NCBI GenBank assembly: GCA_040755415.1
Contig: JBFMAZ010000061.1
Coordinates: 1 to 57,462 of the forward strand
Length of the DNA: 57,462 nucleotides
Direction: 5' to 3'
Source of the DNA: QYQD01 sp040755415
GTDB lineage: Bacteria; Desulfobacterota; QYQD01
The translations under genes were made by a program, and so were the position numbers. Every line of letters begins with the position of its first letter. The first letter of the stretch is position 1. The notes under the pieces were generated by a model. That model worked only from the letters and a program-made list of their open reading frames with translations. It did not search any database and was not told the origin of the DNA. Shown here in pieces: positions 22,810 to 30,594 of this stretch.

Positions 22810-25061
22810 TGAATTGTAAAATTCTCATCTTTGAAGTCGAAAATGGTATGCTGGGGCAGAGCTGTGCATGGGGATTTGAATCACTCGGACATACAACAAA
22901 GAGGGTTACTTTTGAAGTCGATAAGAAGTCGCACTACCAATTGCAATATGACTTAAAGAACCTGACAAGGGAAATCCTGATTTTTGCCCCCGATTTCGTT
23001 CTTACCCTCAATTTCCGCGGTTTTGACGTAGATGGCCGTCTCCTGTACATATTTCATCGCCTTTCTATCCCTGTCCTGGTCTGGTTTGTAGATAATCCCT
23101 TTGCTCTCACAGATTGGGACAAATACCGTTTTACTGATCGTTTTGTAAAGCTGATATTTGACTGTTACTATGCCGATAGACTTAAGGAAAACGGCATTCC
23201 TCACGTTTATCATCTTCCATTAGGGACTGACACACGGTATTTTCAGAGGCTGGATTTGTCGCCGGAAGAACGGGCCAAGTATAGCGCCGAAGTATGTTTT
23301 GTGGGGAAGTTAGACAGTGAGAAGGCGAGGCTCCTACGCCAGGGACTACGGGAAAGGTGGCCTGCTATGCCGCCAGGAGTGATGGAGATCATAGAAGAGG
23401 CCATCCGTATCCAGGCCGATAATCCGAAGATTAATGCAAGGGAGGCGTTAAATAAGGCGCTAAATTCTTACAAATCCTCTGAAAACCTCCCCTTCTATCT
23501 TGAAAATCCCCCCTTACCCCCCTTTGAGAAAGGGGGGAATTCATTAAGCTGCCCCTCGCTAAAGGGTGGTCCATTAAGCCCCCCTTTGCAAAAAGGGGGA
23601 TACCCGTTAAATCCCCCTCCGTGGAAAGACGGGGTCCCATTAAATCCCCCTTTGGAAAAGGGGGATACAGGGGGATTTTTAGGTGAAAGTACGTTCAGGA
23701 CAGGGCATGGTATCCCCTTCCCCGATGATGAAACTGAGCGGTTGGCCGGGATAATTGTGGAATTTGAGGCCTCGATCCATTACAGAGCCAGCCTGATAGG
23801 CAGGCTTAAGGCTTATGATGTGGCTGTTTACGGCGAAGATGACTGGCGGGAGGCTCTTGACTTCATCCATCTTCGCGGTGTTGTGCCTTACGGGCCTGAA
23901 CTGGCCAAAATATATAATGCATCTGCAATCAACCTTAATATCTCCCGCATCCAGCTTAAGTCATCGGTCAACCAGCGCGTTTTTGACGTCCCGGTCTGTC
24001 AGGCCTTTCTCATTACCGATTACCGGGAGGAGCTCGGTGACTATTTCGAGATAGGTAAGGAAGTCATCTGCTACCGGCAGCCGGATGAACTTTCGGGCCT
24101 AATTCAATATTATCTTGATCATTCGGAGGAACGGGAAAGGATCGCCCAGGCCGGGTATGAGCGTGTGATAAGGGAACACACCTATATACATCGGATGGGA
24201 CGGGTGATAGAGATTTTTAATAGGTTTGTGCGAGATGGACTCCAGCAGGCGTTTAGTAGATGGGAAGATAAGGTAGCTGACGAAATGCTCGGTCAGATAT
24301 TTAATGAATTAAGTAGAGACTTATTGAAGGGATGCAATATTGAGGAAGCCGGTTTGGTACTGGAGAGGGCGGTTGAGCTCTACCCGTACGATGAGTCTTT
24401 TATCTGTAACTTGGCACTGGTTAAGAACCGGCAGGGTGGAGTGGAGGCAGCAGAGAAACTATACCTTCAGGCCTTAAGCCGAAATCCTGACCTTGTGCCG
24501 GCCCTGGTCAACCTCGGACATCTTTATTTGCGGCAAGGTGAACTGGAAAAGGCGGAACATGTATTTAGACGGGCCATAGATGGGTCAGAAGCAAATCCCC
24601 CCTTACCCCCCTTTATTAAGGGGGGGAATTCATTAAGCTGCCCCTCGCTAAAGGGTGGTCCATTAAGTCCCTCTTTGCAAAAAGGGGGATATCCGTTAAA
24701 TCCCCCTCTGGGGAAAGACGGGGTCCCATCAATTCCCCCTTTGAAAAAGGGGGATACAGGGGGATTTTTATATGAAAAAGGTGACTTAGTCGATATCCAT
24801 GCCGCCCTCGGATTTGTCTGCGCCAGGCAGAATAAGATAGAGGCGTGTCTGGCTGAGGCAGTATGGCTTTCAGGGTGGCTGGGATTTTCCGGCGAGATAG
24901 TGTTGAATGACTTGCAGGATCTCGGCGGGTTATTCGATGCGATTTCAGCAGAGTTTAGGAGAAAGAAACGAATGGCTGAGGCCGATTTGACCAGAAAGAC
25001 GGCAAAAAAATTAAAGTCTCTGGCCTATCATCCCGATAAAGTAACCAAACAGGCAATATAA
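22809..25061 (+). CDS. CgeB-like glycosyltransferase with TPRs and two 176-bp in-frame repeat insertions
   Basis: About 750 aa. It is the closest paralogue of the protein at 11542: MNCKILIFEVENG, VLVWFVDNPF, LNISRIQLKSSVNQRVFD and HTYIHRMGRVIEIF align clearly. TPRs follow. Two long insertions, each 176 bp, translate as NPPLPPFEKGG...GDTGGFL at about residues 233-291 (between the two halves of the transferase) and 596-654 (within the TPR block). The paralogue lacks both, so they are additions. TGATG couples it to the preceding gene (ATG 22809). The presumed activity is transfer of a sugar from a nucleotide donor, as for its paralogue. Its 3' end also contains a sigma-28-like promoter for flagellin. 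Confidence 0.8.
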   Translation: MNCKILIFEVENGMLGQSCAWGFESLGHTTKRVTFEVDKKSHYQLQYDLKNLTREILIFAPDFVLTLNFRGFDVDGRLLYIFHRLSIPVLVWFVDNPFALTDWDKYRFTDRFVKLIFDCYYADRLKENGIPHVYHLPLGTDTRYFQRLDLSPEERAKYSAEVCFVGKLDSEKARLLRQGLRERWPAMPPGVMEIIEEAIRIQADNPKINAREALNKALNSYKSSENLPFYLENPPLPPFEKGGNSLSCPSLKGGPLSPPLQKGGYPLNPPPWKDGVPLNPPLEKGDTGGFLGESTFRTGHGIPFPDDETERLAGIIVEFEASIHYRASLIGRLKAYDVAVYGEDDWREALDFIHLRGVVPYGPELAKIYNASAINLNISRIQLKSSVNQRVFDVPVCQAFLITDYREELGDYFEIGKEVICYRQPDELSGLIQYYLDHSEERERIAQAGYERVIREHTYIHRMGRVIEIFNRFVRDGLQQAFSRWEDKVADEMLGQIFNELSRDLLKGCNIEEAGLVLERAVELYPYDESFICNLALVKNRQGGVEAAEKLYLQALSRNPDLVPALVNLGHLYLRQGELEKAEHVFRRAIDGSEANPPLPPFIKGGNSLSCPSLKGGPLSPSLQKGGYPLNPPLGKDGVPSIPPLKKGDTGGFLYEKGDLVDIHAALGFVCARQNKIEACLAEAVWLSGWLGFSGEIVLNDLQDLGGLFDAISAEFRRKKRMAEADLTRKTAKKLKSLAYHPDKVTKQAI
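23505..23680 (+). repeat. In-frame repeat block, copy 1
   Basis: A 176-bp block of nested palindromes (CCCCCTTTGAGAAAGGGGGG, CCCCTTTGCAAAAAGGGG, CCCCCTTTGGAAAAGGGGG). It is nearly identical in sequence and exactly equal in length to copy 2 at 24594-24769, a little over 1 kb further into the same gene. No stop codon occurs in the coding frame. Confidence 0.85.
24594..24769 (+). repeat. In-frame repeat block, copy 2
   Basis: Second 176-bp copy, sharing the internal sequence GGGGAATTCATTAAGCTGCC and the following half with copy 1. It encodes NPPLPPFIKGG at its start and GDTGGFL at its end. The pair would be a substrate for recombination that deletes about 1.1 kb of the gene in a multiple of three bases (1089 bp between copies). 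Confidence 0.85.
25012..25039 (+). promoter_or_regulatory. Candidate sigma-28 (FliA) promoter for flagellin
   Basis: TAAAGTCT and CCCGATAA are separated so that 16 bases lie between TAAA and CCCGATAA, against the consensus TAAA-N15-GCCGATAA. It has one base of extra spacing and one mismatch. It lies inside the end of the upstream coding region, about 210 bp before fliC. Sigma-28 control of flagellin is standard knowledge; this site is a prediction. Confidence 0.5.
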
Positions 25062-25072
25062 ATATACGGTGA

Positions 25073-25106
25073 GAAGGAGGTGATGGGTACAAATACCATG
25101 GGCTGA
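25073..25106 (+). other. Possible seven-codon leader ORF with strong ribosome-binding site
   Basis: AAGGAGGTG is followed directly by ATG and six more sense codons (MGTNTMG) before a TGA. The ribosome-binding site is better than that of most genes here, but lies only a few bases from the ATG. The segment lies in the predicted flagellin leader and may be a translated leader or the remnant of a lost gene start. No hairpin or terminator linked to it is obvious. Confidence 0.3.
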
Positions 25107-25190
25107 CGGGTTGAGGCCTTTATATTCGACCCAAAATGGCAAGGATGCCAAAGCAGCCGGAAGCTCAAAGCTGAAGGCAAAACATGCGTT

Positions 25191-25226
25191 AGTCACTAAT
25201 GACCAATGACCAGTGACTAATGACCA
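25191..25226. repeat. Degenerate 7-bp tandem repeat upstream of fliC
   Basis: Five heptamer units (AGTCACT AATGACC AATGACC type) run up to a few bases before the fliC ribosome-binding site. It belongs to the same degenerate heptamer class as tracts at 32819-32866, 50411-50500 and 52697-52735. Confidence 0.75.
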
Positions 25227-25248
25227 AAAAATCAAGGAGGATTAAACC

Positions 25249-26370
25249 ATGGGACTTAGAATTGTCAACAACATTGCTGCGCTTAATGCGCACCGCTGGT
25301 TGGGGATAGCCGATACCGGCATGGCCAAATCGCTGGAGAGGCTGTCTTCCGGCTATCGCATCAACCGTGCTGCCGATGACGCAGCCGGTCTCGCCATTTC
25401 TTCTACTTTGCGGGCCCATATAACCAGTTACCGCAAGGCCTCAGAGAATGCCTCCCAGGCCAATGCCATGGTGCAGGTGGCGGAAGGGGCTATGAATGAG
25501 GTCAACAACATCTTGACCCGTCTCAAAGAACTGGCTACACAGGCCTCTTCAGCCAACACCAGCTCGACCGACCGTACCAAGCTGGATAACGAATCCGATG
25601 CACTTATGGCGGAAATTGACCGTATTGCCAATTCGACCAAGTATGGCACGACAACCCTGATAAATGGTAATTTCGGGGCCGCAGCTAGTATAGGTTCCCA
25701 GGACCTTTCGACCTACGGTATTGCCAGTGCATCCAAGATCGACGTCTCCGGGATCGTGGATACCTCAAAGACCTATACGATTTATGATGCTACCGGCACA
25801 GCCATAAGTATGTATGACGGGACTAACACGCAGATTATTTATGCCTCTGGAACCGGGGCCCAGACGCTCAATTTCTCAAACTTTGGGGTCAAGATAACCC
25901 TGGATAGTACCTATAGCAGCAGTATTGAACTGAACGCAGCGTACTTCACAGTCCAGAACACTACGCAGAGCTTCCAGATCGGGACGGCAAACAATGCCAA
26001 TGACCGTATAGCCGTCGCCATGGATAATATGCAGACCATAAAACTGAACAATGGTACCACACTGACCGTTGACCTGACTTCTGTGGATGGTGCCAGAAGC
26101 GCCCTCGATAACATTGAGACGGCCATCAGCTACGTGGCGGAGAAGAGGGGCAACCTCGGCGCCTACCAGAACCGCCTGGGATTTGCCGTGGCCAACCTGT
26201 CCATCACCATTGAGAATATGACAGCGGCCGAATCGGTCATCCGCGACGTGGATATGGCGGCAGAGATGACGAGCTTCACCAAGAACCAAATCCTGGTGCA
26301 GTCATCTACGGCCATGCTGGCTCAGGCCAATATGTCGCCACAGTCTGTTTTGAGCCTGATGGGGGGTTAA
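25249..26370 (+). CDS. fliC: Flagellin
   Basis: A 373-aa flagellin with conserved D0/D1 ends. The N-terminus reads GLRIVNNIAALNAHRWL and SLERLSSGYRINRAADDAAG; the C-terminus has VDMAAEMTSFTKNQILVQS and MLAQANMSPQSVLSLMGG. The middle (about 140-270) is a short variable D2/D3-type region rich in Ser, Thr and Asn, which is the usual site of O-glycosylation. AAGGAGG at 25234-25240 precedes the ATG. It polymerises into the filament after export by the flagellar type III system. The immediately upstream glycosyltransferase cluster suggests that it is glycosylated, which is an inference. Confidence 0.96.
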   Translation: MGLRIVNNIAALNAHRWLGIADTGMAKSLERLSSGYRINRAADDAAGLAISSTLRAHITSYRKASENASQANAMVQVAEGAMNEVNNILTRLKELATQASSANTSSTDRTKLDNESDALMAEIDRIANSTKYGTTTLINGNFGAAASIGSQDLSTYGIASASKIDVSGIVDTSKTYTIYDATGTAISMYDGTNTQIIYASGTGAQTLNFSNFGVKITLDSTYSSSIELNAAYFTVQNTTQSFQIGTANNANDRIAVAMDNMQTIKLNNGTTLTVDLTSVDGARSALDNIETAISYVAEKRGNLGAYQNRLGFAVANLSITIENMTAAESVIRDVDMAAEMTSFTKNQILVQSSTAMLAQANMSPQSVLSLMGG

Positions 26371-26406
26371 GATTTATGACAACCCGTCCGTAATGTGAGG
26401 TAAGGT

Positions 26407-26434
26407 GGGGAGAAGAGATGGATTTCTTCTCCCC
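26407..26434 (+). promoter_or_regulatory. Hairpin that encloses the flaG start codon
   Basis: GGGGAGAAGA (26407-26416) pairs perfectly with TCTTCTCCCC (26425-26434), leaving an 8-base loop GATGGATT that contains the flaG ATG. The stem buries the GGGGAGAAG ribosome-binding site. The strength (10 bp, six G-C) suggests translational repression or coupling. No T-run follows, so it is not a typical intrinsic terminator. Confidence 0.55.
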
Positions 26435-26888
26435 CCTCTCTGGCAAAAGGGATGTGATAGCTGTGGAAATAAGCGGCATAAATAGTCAAGTCTTTACCCT
26501 GAAAGAGGAGACCATCCCATCTCCGCTCAAAAAAAATGTCCCGGGTGCCGAGGAAAAGACCAGAGCAGGAGACGTCCAAGCCGCTGATATAGTTAATATC
26601 TCTGAGGAAGGAAGGCAAAAAAATAAGCTCCAGGCCAGACAGTCTATGGAGCCTCTGGGTGCACAAGATGCGATCAGTAAGTCGATAGAATCTTTTCTTA
26701 AGACCCAGAATTGGGGCTTAAACTTCTCGGTACATAAGGAGACGGGGCAGGTAGTTACTCAAATCGTGGATAACGAGACGAAGAAGGTATTAAAGAAGAT
26801 ACCACCTGAGGAGATGCTCAATCTGGCAGTAAAGATGCGGGAGCTGAGAGAAGAGCTTGTGCGGGAAGAAGAGAAGCAAGAGAGCTGA
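26418..26888 (+). CDS. flaG: FlaG family protein
   Basis: A 156-aa protein whose last 70 residues are the FlaG domain (LNFSVHKETGQVVTQIVDNE, then KKVLKKIPPEEMLNLAVKM). The N-terminal half is low-complexity and charged. FlaG influences filament length in several polar flagellates and normally sits between flagellin and fliD, as here. The start ATG is preceded by GGGGAGAAG, which lies in a predicted hairpin, so its translation may be regulated separately from flagellin. Confidence 0.88.
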   Translation: MDFFSPLSGKRDVIAVEISGINSQVFTLKEETIPSPLKKNVPGAEEKTRAGDVQAADIVNISEEGRQKNKLQARQSMEPLGAQDAISKSIESFLKTQNWGLNFSVHKETGQVVTQIVDNETKKVLKKIPPEEMLNLAVKMRELREELVREEEKQES

Positions 26889-27031
26889 AAACTCAAGGCT
26901 CAAAGCTGAAAGCCGGTGGCTGATAGTCCCGTAGGACAGGCGTCTCGTTCGCCCCGGCGAATCTGCCGGAGGCACGACCTGTCGAAAAGCTGAGACTGAC
27001 GGCTTAAGTAAGGGTAAGGGGTTGCAGGCAA
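26889..27031. other. Gap with repeat fragments between flaG and fliD
   Basis: The gap contains heptamer repeats (AAAACTC AAGGCTC AAAGCTG AAAGCCG, 26886-26914) and a CCCGTAGGACAGGCG dispersed fragment at about 26926-26940. A ribosome-binding site GGGTAAGGGG lies shortly before fliD. Nothing else is identified. Confidence 0.5.
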
Positions 27032-30000
27032 ATGGCAAGCAGTAATTTTATAAGCGGGTTGGTCTCCAACCTGGACTGGGGGACTATAGTCGATCAGTTG
27101 ATGCAGGTTTCCCACAAACGGGTTGATACATTAACCGCAAGACAGACTGATTATCAGGATAAGCTTTCGGCCTGGCAGTCGCTGAACACAAAGCTCCTCT
27201 CTCTTAAAACCGCTTCCGATACGCTGAGAGAGAACGATTCCTTTAATGTCTTTACTACGTCACTCACCTCTTCTTCAACTACAAGCGCCAGTTCGCTATT
27301 AAGCGTCTCCACTACCGCCACGGCCACTCCGGGTACACATACTATCGAGATGACATCTACTTCTACCAAGGCCCAGGCCCGGCAGCTTTCCTCAAAAAGT
27401 TTTACCTCCAAGACTACGGCCCTGGGCTATTCTGGAGAATTCGTCATTAACGGACGCGCTATCAATGTGGCCGATACAGATACCCTGGAGACCTTGCGTG
27501 ACAAGGTCAATAATGCCAACTCCGGCACCAGCGCCACCGGTGTCACCGCTACTATCCTTTCTGTATCCAGCACGGATAACCGGCTGGTTTTGACCAGTGA
27601 TGCCACCGGGGCGGATGTCTTTAATATCGCCGATGCCAGCAGCAGCACTTCGAATATTCTGCAGAGCCTGGGGATTACCGATAGCACTGTCTCCGTAAAG
27701 CATGTAGTCAGCAACGGTGCCCTGAGCGACAAATTCAGCAGCAGTACCACGGCAGTGGGTTCGCTGTTGGGGCTGACCAGTGCCCAGACCGGGGCGGTGA
27801 CCATAAGCGGTACAGGCGTGACTATTAACCTGGCTACCCAGTCTCTGACTGATATACGTGATGCCATGAACACGGCCGGCCTTACGGCCTCTATCGTCAC
27901 AACTACCGAAGACGGGGTCACGAAATATCAACTCAAGGTAAATGAAACTCTGAGTGCAAATTACACCGACGCGAATAATGTCCTTGAGACCTTGGGTATC
28001 CTGGTGGGGGGCCAATCCAGTGTGGCAGAGGTGCTGACTTCCGATACCTCAAACACCAAGACTACTGCGGCTGGAGGAGGTTACATCGCCGCGGCCACAA
28101 AATGGGGAGAGATCAACACCGGCAGTGACGCCAATAATATTGTGAACGGGGATACGATTACTATTACCGGTACCAAGCGTGACGGTACGGCGGCCTCGGG
28201 CACTTACACTATAACCGACAAGACAGTGGACACGGTACAAGGTCTCCTTACGGCCATTGAAACCGCTTTAGGGCTGAGCGCCGGCTCTGCAACCGTGACC
28301 GCTGACGGCAAGATAAAGGTTACAGACAATACATCTGGTGACAGCCAGTTAACCCTTAGCCTGATTTGCAACAACCAAGGCAATGGCACCCTTAATTTAG
28401 GTACCATCACTGCTACTACCCAGGGCTATAGTATGCAGACCGTGGCCGGGCAGGATGCCTGGATAAAGATAGATGGCGTAATCGTAACCCGGAGTTCAAA
28501 TACGATTGATGATGTTATCCCTGGCGTCACCCTTGATCTGCTCAAGATGGAATCCGGGACGACCCTCACCTTAAACATCAGTCGGGATACGGAGACCATT
28601 ACCTCTAATGTAGAGGATTTTATTGCCAAGTACAACGACGTAAATACTTTTATTAACGAGCAGTTCACCTATAATACGGAGACGGAGGAGGCCGGCGTCT
28701 TGATGGGCGATGCCTCGCTCTCTACCATCCAGGCCTCTGTCAAGGCTATTATTGCCGGCGAGATACTCGGTCTGCCGGCAGACATAGATGCCCTTTCCAA
28801 CATCGGCATAACCTCGGACAAGACGGGCACCCTGTCCCTTGATTCCACGACCTGGGAAGAGAACTTGGCCGACGACTTTAATGCTGTAAAACGCATCTTT
28901 ATCAGCGAAGGGACGACTACCGACGGCGACGTGGTCTATATGGCCTCGACTGAAAATACCAAGGCCGGGACCTACGATATAAATATTACTACGGCGGCCG
29001 CCCAGGCCACGGTGACCGGCGCCACAGACCTGAGCGGTGGTTTAGCCGGGGCCGAGGTTATGACCATAACCGATACCTATACGGGACGGGTGGCCACTGT
29101 ATCACTTAGCTCCGGCTGGACTACGGATACCATTGTCAATGCCATCAATTCAGAACTGACTACGGAATATACACAGATCATCGCTGGGGATGTTAAGAAT
29201 ACCACTGATGCGGGGGGAACCACTCCTATTACCAGCTCTACTACCTGGAATCAGATTTACAGCGGGGGTGTGGCGGCCAATCTGCAAAATAACGATGTCA
29301 TCAGCTTCAGCGGTACCAAGAAGAACGGCCTTACGGTCTCCGGCAGCTATACGATTTCTGATGTCTCCACGGATACCGTGCAGGGACTCCTCTCCGCCAT
29401 TGAAAATGCCTTTGGGAATGAAGTGGATGCCACAATAAATACCAATGGTTATATAACAGTGACGGACACTTCAGCCGGTGACAGCCAACTCTCTTTAACT
29501 ATTACCGAACCAGCCACCCGGAATCTGAATTTCGGCACTCTTTCTACCGCCAATTCGGGCGGGGTGGTCGGCCGTTATGCCATGTCTATTACTGCCTCTA
29601 ACAGCAGTAATTATCTAAAGCTTACGCATGGTTCGTATGGCAGCGCCTACGGCTTTACCGTTTCGCAGACAGTAAATAATACGGGCATCACTGATGACAG
29701 TTATGCGGGTGTTAATGTGGCGGGTACGATCAATGGCGAGGCCGCTACCGGTAATGGTCAGATACTTACCGGCGATTCCGGTAATGCCAATACGGACGGC
29801 CTGGCTATCAAAGTCACCCTCACGGCGGCGCAGCTCGCTTCCCAGGGAAGCGCCCAGGGCAGCGTCAAGCTTACCCTCGGGGTGAGCGAGCAGATGTACC
29901 AGAAGCTGGATTACCTTACCGATACCTATGACGGCTATATAGACGTCCGCACAGATGGCATCCAGGACGTTATTGACGACCTTCAGAGCCAGATCGATGC

Positions 30001-30127
30001 CATGGAAAAGCGTTTGGAGAAGGAGAGGGAAACACTGACCAACCAGTTCATTGCCATGGAAAATTCTCTGGCGGCGTTAAAGACCATCAGCAATTGGCTG
30101 TCGAGTCAGTTAAATAGTCTTTATTAG
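27032..30127 (+). CDS. fliD: Flagellar filament cap protein FliD (unusually long)
   Basis: A 1031-aa protein, against about 450-700 aa for most FliD proteins. The N-terminal FliD_N domain (SGLVSNLDWGTIVDQLMQV) and the C-terminal coiled-coil domain (residues about 960-1031; VIDDLQSQIDAMEKRLEKE) are intact. The extra length is in the middle, where a 105-residue module (ITGTKRDGTAASGTYTI, TVDTVQGLLTAIE, VTDNTSGDSQLTLSL) at about residues 356-467 recurs at 736-843 (FSGTKKNGLTVSGSYTI, STDTVQGLLSAIE, VTDTSAGDSQLSLTI). FliD caps the growing filament and can contact host or surface ligands. The sequence has many threonines and serines. Start is the ATG after the GGGTAAGGGG ribosome-binding site. Confidence 0.93.
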   Translation: MASSNFISGLVSNLDWGTIVDQLMQVSHKRVDTLTARQTDYQDKLSAWQSLNTKLLSLKTASDTLRENDSFNVFTTSLTSSSTTSASSLLSVSTTATATPGTHTIEMTSTSTKAQARQLSSKSFTSKTTALGYSGEFVINGRAINVADTDTLETLRDKVNNANSGTSATGVTATILSVSSTDNRLVLTSDATGADVFNIADASSSTSNILQSLGITDSTVSVKHVVSNGALSDKFSSSTTAVGSLLGLTSAQTGAVTISGTGVTINLATQSLTDIRDAMNTAGLTASIVTTTEDGVTKYQLKVNETLSANYTDANNVLETLGILVGGQSSVAEVLTSDTSNTKTTAAGGGYIAAATKWGEINTGSDANNIVNGDTITITGTKRDGTAASGTYTITDKTVDTVQGLLTAIETALGLSAGSATVTADGKIKVTDNTSGDSQLTLSLICNNQGNGTLNLGTITATTQGYSMQTVAGQDAWIKIDGVIVTRSSNTIDDVIPGVTLDLLKMESGTTLTLNISRDTETITSNVEDFIAKYNDVNTFINEQFTYNTETEEAGVLMGDASLSTIQASVKAIIAGEILGLPADIDALSNIGITSDKTGTLSLDSTTWEENLADDFNAVKRIFISEGTTTDGDVVYMASTENTKAGTYDINITTAAAQATVTGATDLSGGLAGAEVMTITDTYTGRVATVSLSSGWTTDTIVNAINSELTTEYTQIIAGDVKNTTDAGGTTPITSSTTWNQIYSGGVAANLQNNDVISFSGTKKNGLTVSGSYTISDVSTDTVQGLLSAIENAFGNEVDATINTNGYITVTDTSAGDSQLSLTITEPATRNLNFGTLSTANSGGVVGRYAMSITASNSSNYLKLTHGSYGSAYGFTVSQTVNNTGITDDSYAGVNVAGTINGEAATGNGQILTGDSGNANTDGLAIKVTLTAAQLASQGSAQGSVKLTLGVSEQMYQKLDYLTDTYDGYIDVRTDGIQDVIDDLQSQIDAMEKRLEKERETLTNQFIAMENSLAALKTISNWLSSQLNSLY

Positions 30128-30158
30128 GCGAAAATAAAAAGAGAGGGGTACAATCTTT

Positions 30159-30593
30159 ATGCAATATGCAAGGGGTATTAACAGCTATAAAAGAACGCAG
30201 GTAGAGACGGCTGACCAGAAGGCATTGATCCTTATGTGTTATGACGAGGCCATAAAGTCACTCCGATCAGGAAGGGAGTGTTATTTAAAGGGGGAGTTTG
30301 AAGAAAAGGCCCGTCAATTCAGCCGGGCCCAGGATTTTATCTCTGAACTGCTGAGTTCTTTAAATATGGAGGAGGGTGGCGAGATAGCCGGGAACCTTAG
30401 GGCATTATACAATTTTTTCTTAAAACATATTCTCGAGGCAGACATCAAACGGGACTTGAAGGCTATTGATGGCATTATAAATATGCTCTCGGATCTGAGA
30501 TCCGCCTGGGCGCAGCTCGATATGAGATCCCAGGTTGGGTCCCGGCCTGAGGAAGTAACCGGTGAGGCCAGGGAATTTAGTGTGGGGGCCTGA
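30159..30593 (+). CDS. fliS: Flagellar export chaperone FliS
   Basis: A 144-aa helical protein that fits FliS: YKRTQVETADQKALILMCYDEAIKSL at the N-terminus and a central EISELLSSLN-like helix. FliS binds the C-terminal D0 of flagellin and prevents premature polymerisation in the cytoplasm. It follows fliD by 31 bp and the next gene starts 1 bp after its stop, so the operon order flaG-fliD-fliS is the classical one. AGAGAGGGG serves as ribosome-binding site. Confidence 0.93.
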   Translation: MQYARGINSYKRTQVETADQKALILMCYDEAIKSLRSGRECYLKGEFEEKARQFSRAQDFISELLSSLNMEEGGEIAGNLRALYNFFLKHILEADIKRDLKAIDGIINMLSDLRSAWAQLDMRSQVGSRPEEVTGEAREFSVGA

Positions 30594-30594
30594 T

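Noticed and set aside
23505..24769. Possible CRISPR-like repeats in the glycosyltransferase gene
   Set aside because: The repeats are nested palindromes of different length without regular spacers, and they encode an open frame. There is no cas gene.
27010..27024. GG-N10-GC (ending TTGCA) before fliD as a sigma-54 promoter
   Set aside because: The upstream half matches only at GG, and the start of transcription would lie inside the coding region.
27392..28015. A 207-codon minus-strand frame within fliD
   Set aside because: It is wholly inside a flagellar gene on the other strand and has no homology-like motif.
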